Position numbers and translations under genes: made by a program. From Streptomyces venezuelae (lineage in GTDB: Bacteria; Actinomycetota; Actinomycetes; Streptomycetales; Streptomycetaceae), in NCBI RefSeq assembly GCF_008642275.1, contig NZ_CP029189.1, positions 930,001 through 994,000 of the forward strand: a stretch of DNA of 64,000 nucleotides. The letters are read 5' to 3'. The notes beneath the pieces are model-generated. The model saw nothing but the letters and a program-made list of their open reading frames with translations, was not told where the DNA came from and searched no databases. Shown here in pieces: positions 32,636 through 41,377 of the stretch; the first letter of the stretch is position 1, and every line of letters begins with the position of its first letter.

Positions 32636-33085
32636 TCAGTAACCGGTGCAGCTGCGCGCCGGGGCCCCGACGCTCCAGGGCAGCGCGATCCACACCGTCT
32701 TGCCGCCGTCCTCGGTCGGAGTGACCGAGAGCCGGCCGCCCGCCTCCGCGGTCAGCCAGCGGATGATGACCATGCCCCGGCCGTTGTCCTGCTGGACGGC
32801 GGCCGGCAGCCGCCTGGGCCAGCGCGGGTGGCTGTCGGTCACCCCGACGCGCAGCCACTCCTGGCGCTCCAGCCGGACGTCGACGGTGAAGGTGGGCGAC
32901 TGACCGAACGTGTGCTGCACGGCGTTGGTGGCGAGCTCCGAGACGATCAGCCGGACGCTGTCGGCGGTCTCGGCGTCATCGGGGAGACCCCACTCGCTCA
33001 GCACCTCCGCGACGTAGCGGCGGGCGGTGGCGACCGAGGCGGGATCGCTCGGCAGAGTGACGGATGCTTCCTGGTGATCTGCCAT
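32636..33085 (-). CDS. RsbW-like ATP-binding protein (HATPase_c_2)
   Basis: The 149-residue GHKL ATPase is of the anti-sigma-factor/serine-kinase type, with the N box SELATNAVQHTF and the G box QDNGRGMVIIRWL. In Streptomyces such proteins usually sit beside XRE/DUF397 genes, as here, and may phosphorylate anti-anti-sigma proteins or bind sigma factors; the target is not encoded nearby. The ATG at 33085 is used. It is divergent from the XRE regulator, with an AT-rich palindrome between. Confidence 0.88.
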   Translation of the reverse strand: MADHQEASVTLPSDPASVATARRYVAEVLSEWGLPDDAETADSVRLIVSELATNAVQHTFGQSPTFTVDVRLERQEWLRVGVTDSHPRWPRRLPAAVQQDNGRGMVIIRWLTAEAGGRLSVTPTEDGGKTVWIALPWSVGAPARSCTGY

Positions 33086-33180
33086 GGCGACGGTCCCTTT
33101 CCCACCCGGGGCAAATGCCCCGGATCTGTGCTGGACGCCAGAGTGCCACTGATAGTGCCGTCACATCTGCCTTTCCCCCA

Positions 33181-33196
33181 AGATATGCATATATCT
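33181..33196. promoter_or_regulatory. AT-rich palindrome in the HATPase/XRE divergent promoter
   Basis: AGATAT (33181-33186), GCAT, ATATCT (33191-33196): a 6-bp inverted repeat made only of A/T-rich sequence inside GC-rich DNA, between divergent regulatory genes. It may be the operator of the XRE protein or a -10 region; this is inference. Confidence 0.45.
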
Positions 33197-33281
33197 GTCG
33201 CTCGATGCGGTGAACTCTGCTACGGAAGAGCGTATTTGGACGGCAGACTGGTGCGAGCTGTGCCGGTGGAAGGAGGCGGGT

Positions 33282-34166
33282 GTGCAGCACGGTCCCGCGG
33301 TGCGCCGACGCAAGCTCGGCGAGGAACTGCGTGCCCTGCGCGACCGGTCCGGACTCACCAGTGGTGAGGCGGCCCGGATCATGGGATGGCACCAGTCGAA
33401 GATCAGCCGTATCGAGACGGGCCGCAGCGGCGTGAAACCGGAGGACATCCGGCTGCTCCTCGACGCCTACGGGGAGATCGTCAGCCCCGAGCAGCGCGCG
33501 TTGCTGGAGGCGCTGTCGGCCTCGGCCGCCGGCCCCGGTCCGGCGGGCGACACCGGGCGCGGCCGCCAGTGGTGGCACGACTACCGGGGTCTGCTGCCGC
33601 AGGAGTACCGGGACTTCATCAGCCTGGAGGCGGGTGCCAGGTCGGCCCGCACCGTGGAACTGTCCGTCGTGCCCGGGCTGCTGCAGACCCCGGGATACGC
33701 GCGGGCCGTGACCCGGGCGGCGCTGGGCGGGCTGCCGGAGCCGAAGGTGGACGCGCTGGTCGAGGTACGGCTGGCCCGGCAGTCGGTGCTGCGGGCCGAT
33801 CCCCCGCTGGAGCTGAGCGCCGTACTGGACGAGGCGGTGCTGCGCCGGCAGATCGGCGGGCCCGGGGTGATGGCCGAGCAGTTGCGGCACCTGGCGGAGG
33901 TGTCGAAGCTGCCCCAAGTACGCCTGCAAGTACTCCCGTTCAGCGTCGGAGGGCATCTCGGCCTGACCGGACCCTTCGTTATTTTTTCATTTCCGGACAT
34001 CGCTGATCTGGATGTGGTGGTACTCGACCATTTGACGAGTAGCCTCTATCTGGAGCGGAAGGAAGACCTTGAGGCGTACGGCGCCGCGTTCCGCACCATC
34101 CAGGCGCACGCCCTCCCGCCCCAGGACTCGTCGGAACTCATCAGCTCACTCGCTGACGACGCGTAA
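33282..34166 (+). CDS. XRE-family regulator with DUF5753 domain
   Basis: The 294-residue protein has an N-terminal helix-turn-helix (about 12-65; RDRSGLTSGEAARIMGWHQSKI) and a DUF5753 domain (about 95-280; RTVELSVVPGLLQTPGYAR, VLQVLPFSVGGH-like). I start at GTG 33282 because GGAAGGAGG lies 6 nt upstream; a 24-residue longer frame from 33210 lacks one. DUF5753 regulators pair with small DUF397 proteins in streptomycetes and affect development or antibiotic production. A patch at 33977-33996 uses rare codons (GTT ATT TTT TCA TTT). DUF397 follows after 12 nt. Confidence 0.9.
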   Translation: MQHGPAVRRRKLGEELRALRDRSGLTSGEAARIMGWHQSKISRIETGRSGVKPEDIRLLLDAYGEIVSPEQRALLEALSASAAGPGPAGDTGRGRQWWHDYRGLLPQEYRDFISLEAGARSARTVELSVVPGLLQTPGYARAVTRAALGGLPEPKVDALVEVRLARQSVLRADPPLELSAVLDEAVLRRQIGGPGVMAEQLRHLAEVSKLPQVRLQVLPFSVGGHLGLTGPFVIFSFPDIADLDVVVLDHLTSSLYLERKEDLEAYGAAFRTIQAHALPPQDSSELISSLADDA

Positions 34167-34178
34167 GGAGGCACCCCC

Positions 34179-34400
34179 GTGTCCGCAACCCCCTTATCCA
34201 GCAGCGGACTTCTGATCAGCGCGCGGTGGCGGCGGAGCAGCCGTAGCACCGGAATGAACAACTGCGTGGAAGCGGCCGCCCTGAACGGCGGTCTGCTGGC
34301 CGTCCGTGACTCCAAGCGGACGGACGGCCCGGCCGTGCTCTTCACCGGGCCCGCCTGGACCGGCTTCCTCGCCTCGGTACGGGCCGACGTGCACGCGTAG
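34179..34400 (+). CDS. DUF397 protein
   Basis: The 73-residue protein has the DUF397 pattern W-R-R-S-S-R-S (here ARWRRSSRSTGMNNCVEAA), VAVRDSK-like LLAVRDSKRTDGP and FTGPAWTGFLASVR. The GTG at 34179 follows AAGGAGG. It is probably co-transcribed with the XRE regulator 12 nt upstream; such pairs are thought to act together, in a manner like toxin-antitoxin or regulator-modulator pairs, but the mechanism is unsettled. Confidence 0.9.
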   Translation: MSATPLSSSGLLISARWRRSSRSTGMNNCVEAAALNGGLLAVRDSKRTDGPAVLFTGPAWTGFLASVRADVHA

Positions 34401-34465
34401 CCCCGTCCGGGACCACCCGGGAACGCCCTGTACCCGGGAGCGCCCAGGACCCGGGCCGATACGGC

Positions 34466-35647
34466 CTACCGGCCCTGGCCGTCCGCGGCTCCCGCGGGCG
34501 CGGTCGCCAGGATCGTGGCGACCGCCCGATCGATCTCGTCCCCCGTGAGATCGGCCCGGGCGGTCAGCCGCAGCCGGGAGATGCCGTCCGGCACCGACGG
34601 CGGACGGAAACACCCCACGAACAGACCCGCCTCGCGGCAGTCGGCGGCCCAGCGCAGTGCCGCCGACGCCGACGGGGCCCGTACCGACACCACGGCCGCG
34701 TCCGGCCGGGCCGCGGTCAGGCCGGCCGCGGTGAGTCGCCCGTACAGCTGGGCGGCCACCTCGCGGGCCCGGTCCGCCCGCTCCGGCTCGCGCTGGAGCA
34801 GGCGCAGGCTCGCCAGCGCCGCCCCGACGGCGGCCGGGGCCAGTCCGGTGTCGAAGATGAAGGTGCGTGCGGTGTTGACCAGGTGCCTGATCACCCTGGC
34901 CGGGCCGAGCACGGCTCCGCCCTGGCTGCCCAGGGACTTGGAGAGGGTCAGGGTGGCGACCACGTACGGTGCGCCCGCGAGCCCGGCGGCGTGCAGCGCG
35001 CCGCGGCCGCCCTCGCCCAGCACCCCCAGACCGTGTGCGTCGTCGACGACGAGGGCGGCGCCCTCGTCCCGGCAGGCCGCCGCGTACCCGGCCAGCGGGG
35101 CGGCGTCCCCGTCCACGGAGAACACCGAGTCGCTGACCAGCAGCGCCCGGCCCTCGTGCGCCGCGAGCGTCTTGCGCGCGGTGTCCGGGTCGGCGTGCGG
35201 GACCACGGCGGTCTCGGCGCGCGAGAGCCGGCAGCCGTCGACGATCGAGGCGTGGTTCCCGGCGTCGGACACGACCAGCGTGCCCCGGCCGCTGAGCGCG
35301 GTGACGGCGGCGAGATTGGCCGCGTAACCGGAGGACAGCACGAGGGCCGCCTCGAAACCGCAGTAGGCGGCGAGTTCCCGCTCCAGCTCGGTGTGCAGCT
35401 CGGTCGTACCCGTCACCAGCCGCGAACCGGTGGCTCCGGCTCCCCAGCGCTCGGCCGCCTCCTGCGCTCCCCGGACGGTCCCGGGGTGCCGGGACAGGCC
35501 GAGGTAGTCATTGCTCGCGAGGTCCAGCAGCGGCGACACCGGCGGCCGGGGGCGCAGTGTCCGGACGAGGCCGGCCTCCTCCCGCGCGCGCTCCGCGTCG
35601 TCGATCCACGCGAAGACGTCCACCGGATCGGGAGTGAGCTCGGGCAT
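34466..35647 (-). CDS. bioF: 8-amino-7-oxononanoate synthase
   Basis: The 393-residue PLP enzyme condenses pimeloyl-ACP/CoA with alanine in biotin synthesis. Motifs seen are [44 protein letters not shown] and the PLP lysine in [11 protein letters not shown]. The ATG at 35647 follows GAGGACG. It is divergent from bioB with a 157-nt regulatory region. The usual neighbours bioC/bioH are absent. Confidence 0.94.
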   Translation of the reverse strand: MPELTPDPVDVFAWIDDAERAREEAGLVRTLRPRPPVSPLLDLASNDYLGLSRHPGTVRGAQEAAERWGAGATGSRLVTGTTELHTELERELAAYCGFEAALVLSSGYAANLAAVTALSGRGTLVVSDAGNHASIVDGCRLSRAETAVVPHADPDTARKTLAAHEGRALLVSDSVFSVDGDAAPLAGYAAACRDEGAALVVDDAHGLGVLGEGGRGALHAAGLAGAPYVVATLTLSKSLGSQGGAVLGPARVIRHLVNTARTFIFDTGLAPAAVGAALASLRLLQREPERADRAREVAAQLYGRLTAAGLTAARPDAAVVSVRAPSASAALRWAADCREAGLFVGCFRPPSVPDGISRLRLTARADLTGDEIDRAVATILATAPAGAADGQGR

Positions 35648-35716
35648 CGGCACGTCCTCGTGTTTTGTCGGCAGTCCACAGACCTTCCCCGACCCTAGCT
35701 CGCGCGGCCGCCGCGC

Positions 35717-35738
35717 CAGGTGTGGTGATACACACACA
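35717..35738. promoter_or_regulatory. Inverted repeat in the bioF-bioB control region
   Basis: GGTGTG (35717-35722) and CACACC (35733-35738), 10-nt spacer, lie in the middle of the divergent promoter. It could be the binding site of a biotin regulator, but it does not match a BioQ or BirA site that I know. Confidence 0.35.
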
Positions 35739-35804
35739 CCCATCCGGCCATGTTGTGCGATCTCTCCTTGGCCGGGAGCGGGGGTGTGGTCCAGGATCGG
35801 GTTC

Positions 35805-37055
35805 ATGGACCTGCTGAACACCCTGGTGGACAAGGGGCTGCGGCGAGAGCTGCCGACCCGCGAAGAAGCACTCGCCGTACTGGCGACTTCTGACGACGAA
35901 CTGCTCGACGTGGTGGCCGCGGCCGGCAAGGTGCGCCGCCAGTGGTTCGGGCGTCGGGTCAAGCTGAACTACCTGGTCAACCTGAAGTCGGGCCTGTGCC
36001 CGGAGGACTGCTCCTACTGTTCCCAGCGCCTGGGGTCGACGGCCGGAATCCTCAAGTACACGTGGCTGAAGCCCGAGGAGGCCTCCCAGGCCGCCGCCGC
36101 CGGTGTCGCGGGCGGCGCGAAGCGGGTCTGCCTCGTCGCGAGCGGCCGCGGGCCGACGGACCGGGACGTGGACCGCGTCGGCAAGACGATCGCGGCGATC
36201 AAGGAGCAGAACGAGGGCGTCGAAGTCTGCGCATGCCTCGGCCTGCTGTCGGACGGCCAGGCGGAGCGGCTGCGGGACGCGGGCGCGGACGCCTACAACC
36301 ACAACCTCAACACCTCCGAGGCGACGTACGGGCAGATCACCAAGACCCACACCTACGCGGACCGCGTCGACACCGTGCAGAAGGCGCACGGCGCCGGCCT
36401 GTCCGCGTGCTCCGGTCTGATCGCGGGCATGGGTGAGAGCGACGAGGACCTGGTCGACGTCGTCTTCTCGCTGCGCGAGCTGGACGCGGACTCGGTGCCC
36501 GTCAACTTCCTGATCCCGTTCGAGGGCACGCCCCTGGCCAAGGAATGGAACCTCACCCCGCAGCGCTGCCTGCGCATCCTGGCGATGGCGCGGTTCGTCT
36601 GCCCCGACGTCGAGGTCCGCCTCGCCGGCGGCCGCGAGGTGCACCTGCGCTCGATGCAGCCGCTGGCCCTGCACATCGTGAACTCGATCTTCCTCGGTGA
36701 CTACCTGACCAGTGAGGGCCAGGCCGGTCAGGCCGACCTCGACATGATCGCGGACGCCGGGTTCGAGGTGGAGGGCGCCGGTACGTCGACCCTTCCCGCG
36801 CACCGCTCCGACGCCCTGGCCGCCGCCACCGGCGGGGGCTGCGGTTCGAACGGCGGCGCCTCGCTGTGCGGTTCGGGCGCGCCCGCCGAGGGCGACGAGG
36901 CCGCGGGCTGCGGCTCGGCGTGCGGCGGCTGCTCCGGCCACGCGCCGGCGGCCCGGACGCCCGCACCGGTCCAGGCCGAGGCCGGCGAGGTCCGCCCCGA
37001 GCTGGTGGCGGTCCGCCGGCGCGGCGCGGGGACGGACGTCGCGCCCAATGCCTGA
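35805..37055 (+). CDS. bioB: Biotin synthase with Cys-rich C-terminal tail
   Basis: The radical SAM enzyme inserts sulfur into dethiobiotin. The [4Fe-4S] motif is CPEDCSYC (Cys 65, 69, 72), with YNHNLNTS and [12 protein letters not shown] typical of BioB. The protein is 416 residues, about 70 longer than E. coli BioB. The extension after about residue 340 is Gly-rich and holds five Cys (346, 355, 369, 373, 376), the last three spaced CX3CX2C. This suggests an extra metal-binding site. The ATG at 35805 has no strong ribosome site (GGATCGGG). bioA overlaps its end by 8 nt. Confidence 0.95.
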   Translation: MDLLNTLVDKGLRRELPTREEALAVLATSDDELLDVVAAAGKVRRQWFGRRVKLNYLVNLKSGLCPEDCSYCSQRLGSTAGILKYTWLKPEEASQAAAAGVAGGAKRVCLVASGRGPTDRDVDRVGKTIAAIKEQNEGVEVCACLGLLSDGQAERLRDAGADAYNHNLNTSEATYGQITKTHTYADRVDTVQKAHGAGLSACSGLIAGMGESDEDLVDVVFSLRELDADSVPVNFLIPFEGTPLAKEWNLTPQRCLRILAMARFVCPDVEVRLAGGREVHLRSMQPLALHIVNSIFLGDYLTSEGQAGQADLDMIADAGFEVEGAGTSTLPAHRSDALAAATGGGCGSNGGASLCGSGAPAEGDEAAGCGSACGGCSGHAPAARTPAPVQAEAGEVRPELVAVRRRGAGTDVAPNA

Positions 37056-38370
37056 CCAGGATGCGCCGCTGTCGGCCGGCGCGGAACTGCTCGCGCTGGA
37101 CCGGCAGCACGTCTGGCACCCGTACGGCCCGATGCCCGGGCGGCAGGAGCCGCTGATCATCGCCTCCGCCTCGGGTGTGCGGCTGCGGCTCGCCGACCCG
37201 TCCCAGGGACAGGGTCACGAGGAGCTGGTCGACGGCATGTCCTCCTGGTGGTCGGCCATCCACGGCTACAACCACCCGGTGCTCAACGAGGCCGCCACCG
37301 CGCAGCTCGGCCTGATGTCGCACGTGATGTTCGGCGGGCTCACCCATGAGCCCGCCGTCCGGCTGGCCGCGAAGCTCGTCGAGATCACCCCGGCGGGGCT
37401 GGAGCACGTCTTCCTCTCCGACTCCGGCTCGGTGTCCGTCGAGGTCGCGGTCAAGATGTGCCTGCAGTACTGGCGTTCGCTGGGGCACACGGGCAAGACC
37501 CGGCTGCTGACCTGGCGCGGCGGCTACCACGGGGACACCTGGCAGCCGATGGCGGTCTGCGACCCCGACGGCGGGATGCACGAGCTGTGGCAGGGTCACC
37601 TGCCGCGGCAGGTCTTCGCGGACGCGCCGCCCGCCGGTTTCGACACGCCGGTGGATCCGGCGTACGCCGACCACCTGCGCGCCACGGTCTCCGCGCACGC
37701 CGACGAACTGGCCGCGGTCATCGTGGAGCCGGTGGTGCAGGGCGCGGGCGGCATGCGCTTCCACCACCCCGGCTACCTCCGGGTGCTGCGCGAGCTGTGC
37801 GACGAGTACGGGGTCCTCCTGATCCTGGACGAGATCGCCACGGGCTTCGGCCGTACGGGTGCGCTCTTCGCGGCCGACCATGCGGGGATCACCCCGGATG
37901 TGATGTGCCTGGGCAAGTCCCTGACCGGTGGTTACCTCACGCTCGCGGCGACCCTGTGCACGGAGCGGGTGGCGAGCGGCATCTCCCAGGGCGAGGTCCC
38001 GGTGCTGGCGCACGGGCCGACCTTCATGGGCAACCCGCTGGCCACGGCCGTGGCGCTGGCCTCCGTCGACCTGCTGCTCGGCCAGGACTGGGCGACGGAC
38101 GTCAAGCGGATCGAGGCGGGGCTGCGCGAGGGCCTGGCGGCGGCGTCGGACATCCCCGGGGTGAAGGACGTACGTGTCCTGGGCGCCATCGGCGTGGTCC
38201 AGCTCGACCACGAGATCGACGTGGTGGCGGCCACCCGGGCGGCGGTGCGGGAGGGCGTGTGGGTGCGCCCGTTCCGGGACCTGATCTACGTCATGCCGCC
38301 GTTCGTCACCGGTGACGAGGACGTGGCCCGTATCTGCCGTGCGGTGTGCGCGGCCGCGCAGGAAGGCTGA
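37048..38370 (+). CDS. bioA: Adenosylmethionine-8-amino-7-oxononanoate aminotransferase
   Basis: The 440-residue PLP aminotransferase uses SAM as amino donor to make 7,8-diaminopelargonate. It shows [25 protein letters not shown], the PLP aspartate in [15 protein letters not shown] and the lysine in [11 protein letters not shown]. The ATG at 37048 overlaps bioB by 8 nt and its stop lies 1 nt before bioD, so bioB, bioA and bioD form one operon. Confidence 0.95.
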   Translation: MPDQDAPLSAGAELLALDRQHVWHPYGPMPGRQEPLIIASASGVRLRLADPSQGQGHEELVDGMSSWWSAIHGYNHPVLNEAATAQLGLMSHVMFGGLTHEPAVRLAAKLVEITPAGLEHVFLSDSGSVSVEVAVKMCLQYWRSLGHTGKTRLLTWRGGYHGDTWQPMAVCDPDGGMHELWQGHLPRQVFADAPPAGFDTPVDPAYADHLRATVSAHADELAAVIVEPVVQGAGGMRFHHPGYLRVLRELCDEYGVLLILDEIATGFGRTGALFAADHAGITPDVMCLGKSLTGGYLTLAATLCTERVASGISQGEVPVLAHGPTFMGNPLATAVALASVDLLLGQDWATDVKRIEAGLREGLAAASDIPGVKDVRVLGAIGVVQLDHEIDVVAATRAAVREGVWVRPFRDLIYVMPPFVTGDEDVARICRAVCAAAQEG

Positions 38371-38371
38371 G

Positions 38372-39124
38372 ATGTCCGTACTGATGGTGTCCGGAACGGG
38401 TACCGAGATCGGCAAGACGGTGGTCACGTCGGCGATCGCGGCCGCCGCGGTGGCCGCCGGCCGTTCGGTGGCGGTGCTCAAGCCCGCGCAGACGGGTGTC
38501 GGCCCGCAGGAGCCGGGGGACGCCGCGGAGGCGGTCCGGCTGGCCGGCCCCTCCGTCACGGCGGTGGAACTGGCCCGCTACCCGGAGCCCTTGGCCCCGG
38601 ACACGGCGGCCCGCCGCTCGGGATTGCCGACGCTGTCCCCGGCGCAGATCGCGGACGCGGCGGAACGGCTTTCGCTGGACCACGACCTGGTCCTGGTGGA
38701 GGGGGCCGGCGGGCTGCTCGTCCGCTTCGACGAGGCGGGGAACACGCTGGCCGACGCGGCCCGCCTGCTCGGCGCGCCGACGCTGCTCGTCGCCCAGCCG
38801 GGTCTCGGCACGCTCAGCTCCACCACCCTCGCGGCGGAGGCCCTGCGGGTCCGGGAGCTCACCGGGCTGGGTGTGGTGGTGGGCAGCTGGCCGCAGAGCC
38901 CGGACCTCGCCGAGCGCTGCAACCTGGCGGACCTCACGAGGTCCTCGGGCCTGCCGCTGCTGGGCGCGGTCCCGGAGGGCTCCGGGGGCCTCGCGCCGGA
39001 TCGTTTCCGCGCGGCGGCCCCGACCTGGCTGGCCCCGTCCCTGTCGGGCACCTGGTCGGCGGAGTCCTTCCTCACCGCCTGGCCGCCACCCCCTTTCACC
39101 ACCCGCAGCCCCGCCGACGTCTGA
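38372..39124 (+). CDS. bioD: Dethiobiotin synthetase
   Basis: The 250-residue ATPase closes the ureido ring of biotin. It has the P-loop GTGTEIGKT (about 8-16), KPAQTG, and LVEGAGGLLV. The last residues (RSPADV) and TGA lie within the same GC-rich repeat found 3' of the deformylase gene, so the C terminus is repeat-derived. One nt separates it from bioA. Confidence 0.94.
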   Translation: MSVLMVSGTGTEIGKTVVTSAIAAAAVAAGRSVAVLKPAQTGVGPQEPGDAAEAVRLAGPSVTAVELARYPEPLAPDTAARRSGLPTLSPAQIADAAERLSLDHDLVLVEGAGGLLVRFDEAGNTLADAARLLGAPTLLVAQPGLGTLSSTTLAAEALRVRELTGLGVVVGSWPQSPDLAERCNLADLTRSSGLPLLGAVPEGSGGLAPDRFRAAAPTWLAPSLSGTWSAESFLTAWPPPPFTTRSPADV

Positions 39125-39384
39125 GGCGCGGGGCCCGGGGCCCGGGGCCGAGCCCCGCCACCCCGAGCCCCGCCCGGCCAACCAGAGCCCCGCCCGGCCA
39201 ACCCCAGCCCCGCCGGCATTTGAGGCGCGGGGTCTGGGGGCGGAGCCCCAGATCCGTAAGCCGCACCACCCGGCACCCGCCCGGCAATCCCAACCCCGCC
39301 CGGCCAACCCCAGCCCCGCCGGCGTTTGAGGCGCGGGGTCCGGGGCGGAGCCCCAGATCCGTAAGCCGCACCACCCGGCACCGC
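39110..39384. repeat. Tandem copies of the dispersed GC-rich repeat
   Basis: Two near-identical units, 39191-39280 and 39297-39384 (start-to-start 106 nt), share CCCCGCCGGC(A/G)TTTGAGG, a CTGGGG/CCCCAG-type hairpin (39233-39252) and GATCCGTAAGCCGCACCACC. A third, degenerate copy begins inside the bioD 3' end (39110-39160). The same core occurs at 19405-19450. The hairpins may end the bio operon and the convergent GNAT transcript. Confidence 0.8.
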
Positions 39385-39413
39385 ACCCGCACCCACACCC
39401 GCAGGGCCGGCGG

Positions 39414-39836
39414 CTAGCCGAACGGCTTCACCCACCGCGTCCACTGCTCCTCCGGCCGGTACCCGACCGCCCCCCACACCCGGTGCGCCCGCTCGTTGCG
39501 ATCGAGCACCATCGCGTCCCCCCGCCGCCCGCCGAGCGCCACGAACCGTTCCTCGGCGGCGGCCAGCAGCGCGCCCCCGATGCCCCGCCTCCGGTACCCG
39601 GGGTGCACGGCGAGCCGGTAGAGGTGACACCGCCACCCGTCGAACCCGGCGATCACCGTGCCGACGAGTTCCCCGTCGAGCCGGGCGAGCAGCAGCGCCT
39701 CGGGGTCGCGCTCGTGCAACCGCTCGACCCCGGCGAGGTCGTCGCTGATGCTCGTTCCCTCCGCGGCGGTCTTCCAGAAGGCCAGGACCGCGCCCAGGTC
39801 TGCGGCCGACGCGGAGCCGATATGAAGATCAGTCAT
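39414..39836 (-). CDS. GNAT family N-acetyltransferase
   Basis: The 140-residue acetyltransferase has the acetyl-CoA loop VHPGYRRRGIGGALL (about 77-91) and a C-terminal WGAVGYRPEEQW strand. It transfers acetyl from acetyl-CoA to an amine; substrate unknown. The ATG at 39836 is used. The start is close to AT-richer sequence shared with the divergent CNNM gene. Confidence 0.88.
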   Translation of the reverse strand: MTDLHIGSASAADLGAVLAFWKTAAEGTSISDDLAGVERLHERDPEALLLARLDGELVGTVIAGFDGWRCHLYRLAVHPGYRRRGIGGALLAAAEERFVALGGRRGDAMVLDRNERAHRVWGAVGYRPEEQWTRWVKPFG

Positions 39837-40042
39837 GGCCGAATCCCATCATCCGGCCGCACTGCGCCAAAAGAATGATCCGTTCGCTTTGCCCGTCCTT
39901 TACCATGTGGTGAAAGGTCCCTCCTGAGTGAAAGGTGTGAGCGTCCGCCCATGGGCGAGCCTCCCAGTCCACGACACACGCGTTCCCGACATCGCGCGGT
40001 ACCCCTCCTCCTGGCCGACCATGGGACGGAGGTGATCGACCG

Positions 40043-41377
40043 ATGACCGAGGTGCTCCTGCTCGTCGTGGCACTGCTGCTCTGCCTTGCCTGCGGAGTCT
40101 TCGTCGCGGCCGAGTTCTCGCTCACGACCGTCGAGCGCAGCGAACTCGAACGGGCCGTCGAACGCGGCGAGCGCGGGGCCGACAGCGCCCTGTCCGCCGT
40201 CCGTACCCTGACGTTCCAGCTCTCCGGCGCCCAGCTCGGCATCACCGTGACCGGCCTGGTCATCGGCATGATCTCCAAGCCTTCGATCTCGGCCCTGCTG
40301 CAGGGCCCCTTCGAGGCCATGGGCCTGTCGGCCGGCACGGCCGCCTCCGCCGCCCTGATCCTCGGCACGGCGGTCTCGACCGTCGTCCTGATGGTCGTCG
40401 GCGAGCTGGTGCCCAAGAACTGGGCGATCTCCTCCCCGCTGGCGATCGCCAAGCGCGTGGCGACCACGCAGCGGGTCTTCAGCCGGGCATTCAAGCCCCT
40501 GATCAGCCACCTCAACACCACCGCGAACCATCTGGTGCGCCGTTTCGGCATGGAGCCGGCCGAGGAGCTGGCTTCCGCACGCACCCCGCAGGAGCTGGTC
40601 GCCCTCGCACGCCATTCCGCGAAGGCGGGCGCGCTGGAGAAGGACACGGCCGAGCTCTTCGTCCGGACCCTGAACCTCGCCGACCTGACCGCGGAGAACG
40701 TGATGACCCCGCGCGTGCAGGTGACCGCCCTCGACGTGCAGACCACCGCCGAGGACGTGGCGAACGCGACGCTGGCCACCGGCCTGTCCCGCTTCCCGGT
40801 GTACCGGGGCAGCCTCGACACGGTCGTCGGGATCGTCCACATCAAGGACGTCCTGGCCCTGCCGGCCGCGGAACGGCGCCGGCGTCCCGTTTCGCAGCTG
40901 CTGCGCGAGCCGCTCCTCGTACCGGAGTCGCTGACCGTGGACCGGCTGCTCGACCGGCTGTCCGGCAAGCAGACGATGGCCGTGGTCATCGACGAGTACG
41001 GCGGCACGGCCGGTGTGGCCACGCTGGAGGACATCGTCGAGGAGGTCGTGGGCGAGGTCCGCGACGAGCACGACCCGCACGAGACCCCGGACCTGGCCCC
41101 GGCCGGTACGGACGACTCCGGGCGCCTGCTCTACTCCGCAGACGGTGCCGCGCGCACCGACCAGCTCCAGCGGATCGGGCTGCGCGTGCCGGACGGCCCC
41201 TACGAGACCCTGGCCGGCCTGATAGCGACCGAGCTCGGCCGGATCCCGGAGGTCGGCGACCGCATGGAACTGAACGGCTGGCAGCTGGACGTGGTGGACG
41301 CCGGCGGGCGACGGGCCGCGCGCGTGCTGCTGCACGCCCCGGCCGAGCCCACCGCGGGAACGGAGGAGGCCCGATGA
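40043..41377 (+). CDS. CNNM/CBS-domain membrane protein (CorC/HlyC family)
   Basis: The 444-residue protein has an N-terminal DUF21/CNNM membrane domain (about 1-180; four hydrophobic segments, ELVPKNWAIS). A CBS pair follows (about 200-335; ENVMTPRVQV, SRFPVYRGSLDTVVGIVHIKD, AVVIDEYGGTAGVATLEDIVEE), then a C-terminal CorC/HlyC domain. Family members are thought to export Mg2+/Co2+ with CBS pairs binding nucleotides. The ATG at 40043 follows GGAGGTGATC. Its stop overlaps the next gene by 4 nt (ATGA), so both are one operon, possibly a heteromeric transporter. Confidence 0.92.
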   Translation: MTEVLLLVVALLLCLACGVFVAAEFSLTTVERSELERAVERGERGADSALSAVRTLTFQLSGAQLGITVTGLVIGMISKPSISALLQGPFEAMGLSAGTAASAALILGTAVSTVVLMVVGELVPKNWAISSPLAIAKRVATTQRVFSRAFKPLISHLNTTANHLVRRFGMEPAEELASARTPQELVALARHSAKAGALEKDTAELFVRTLNLADLTAENVMTPRVQVTALDVQTTAEDVANATLATGLSRFPVYRGSLDTVVGIVHIKDVLALPAAERRRRPVSQLLREPLLVPESLTVDRLLDRLSGKQTMAVVIDEYGGTAGVATLEDIVEEVVGEVRDEHDPHETPDLAPAGTDDSGRLLYSADGAARTDQLQRIGLRVPDGPYETLAGLIATELGRIPEVGDRMELNGWQLDVVDAGGRRAARVLLHAPAEPTAGTEEAR

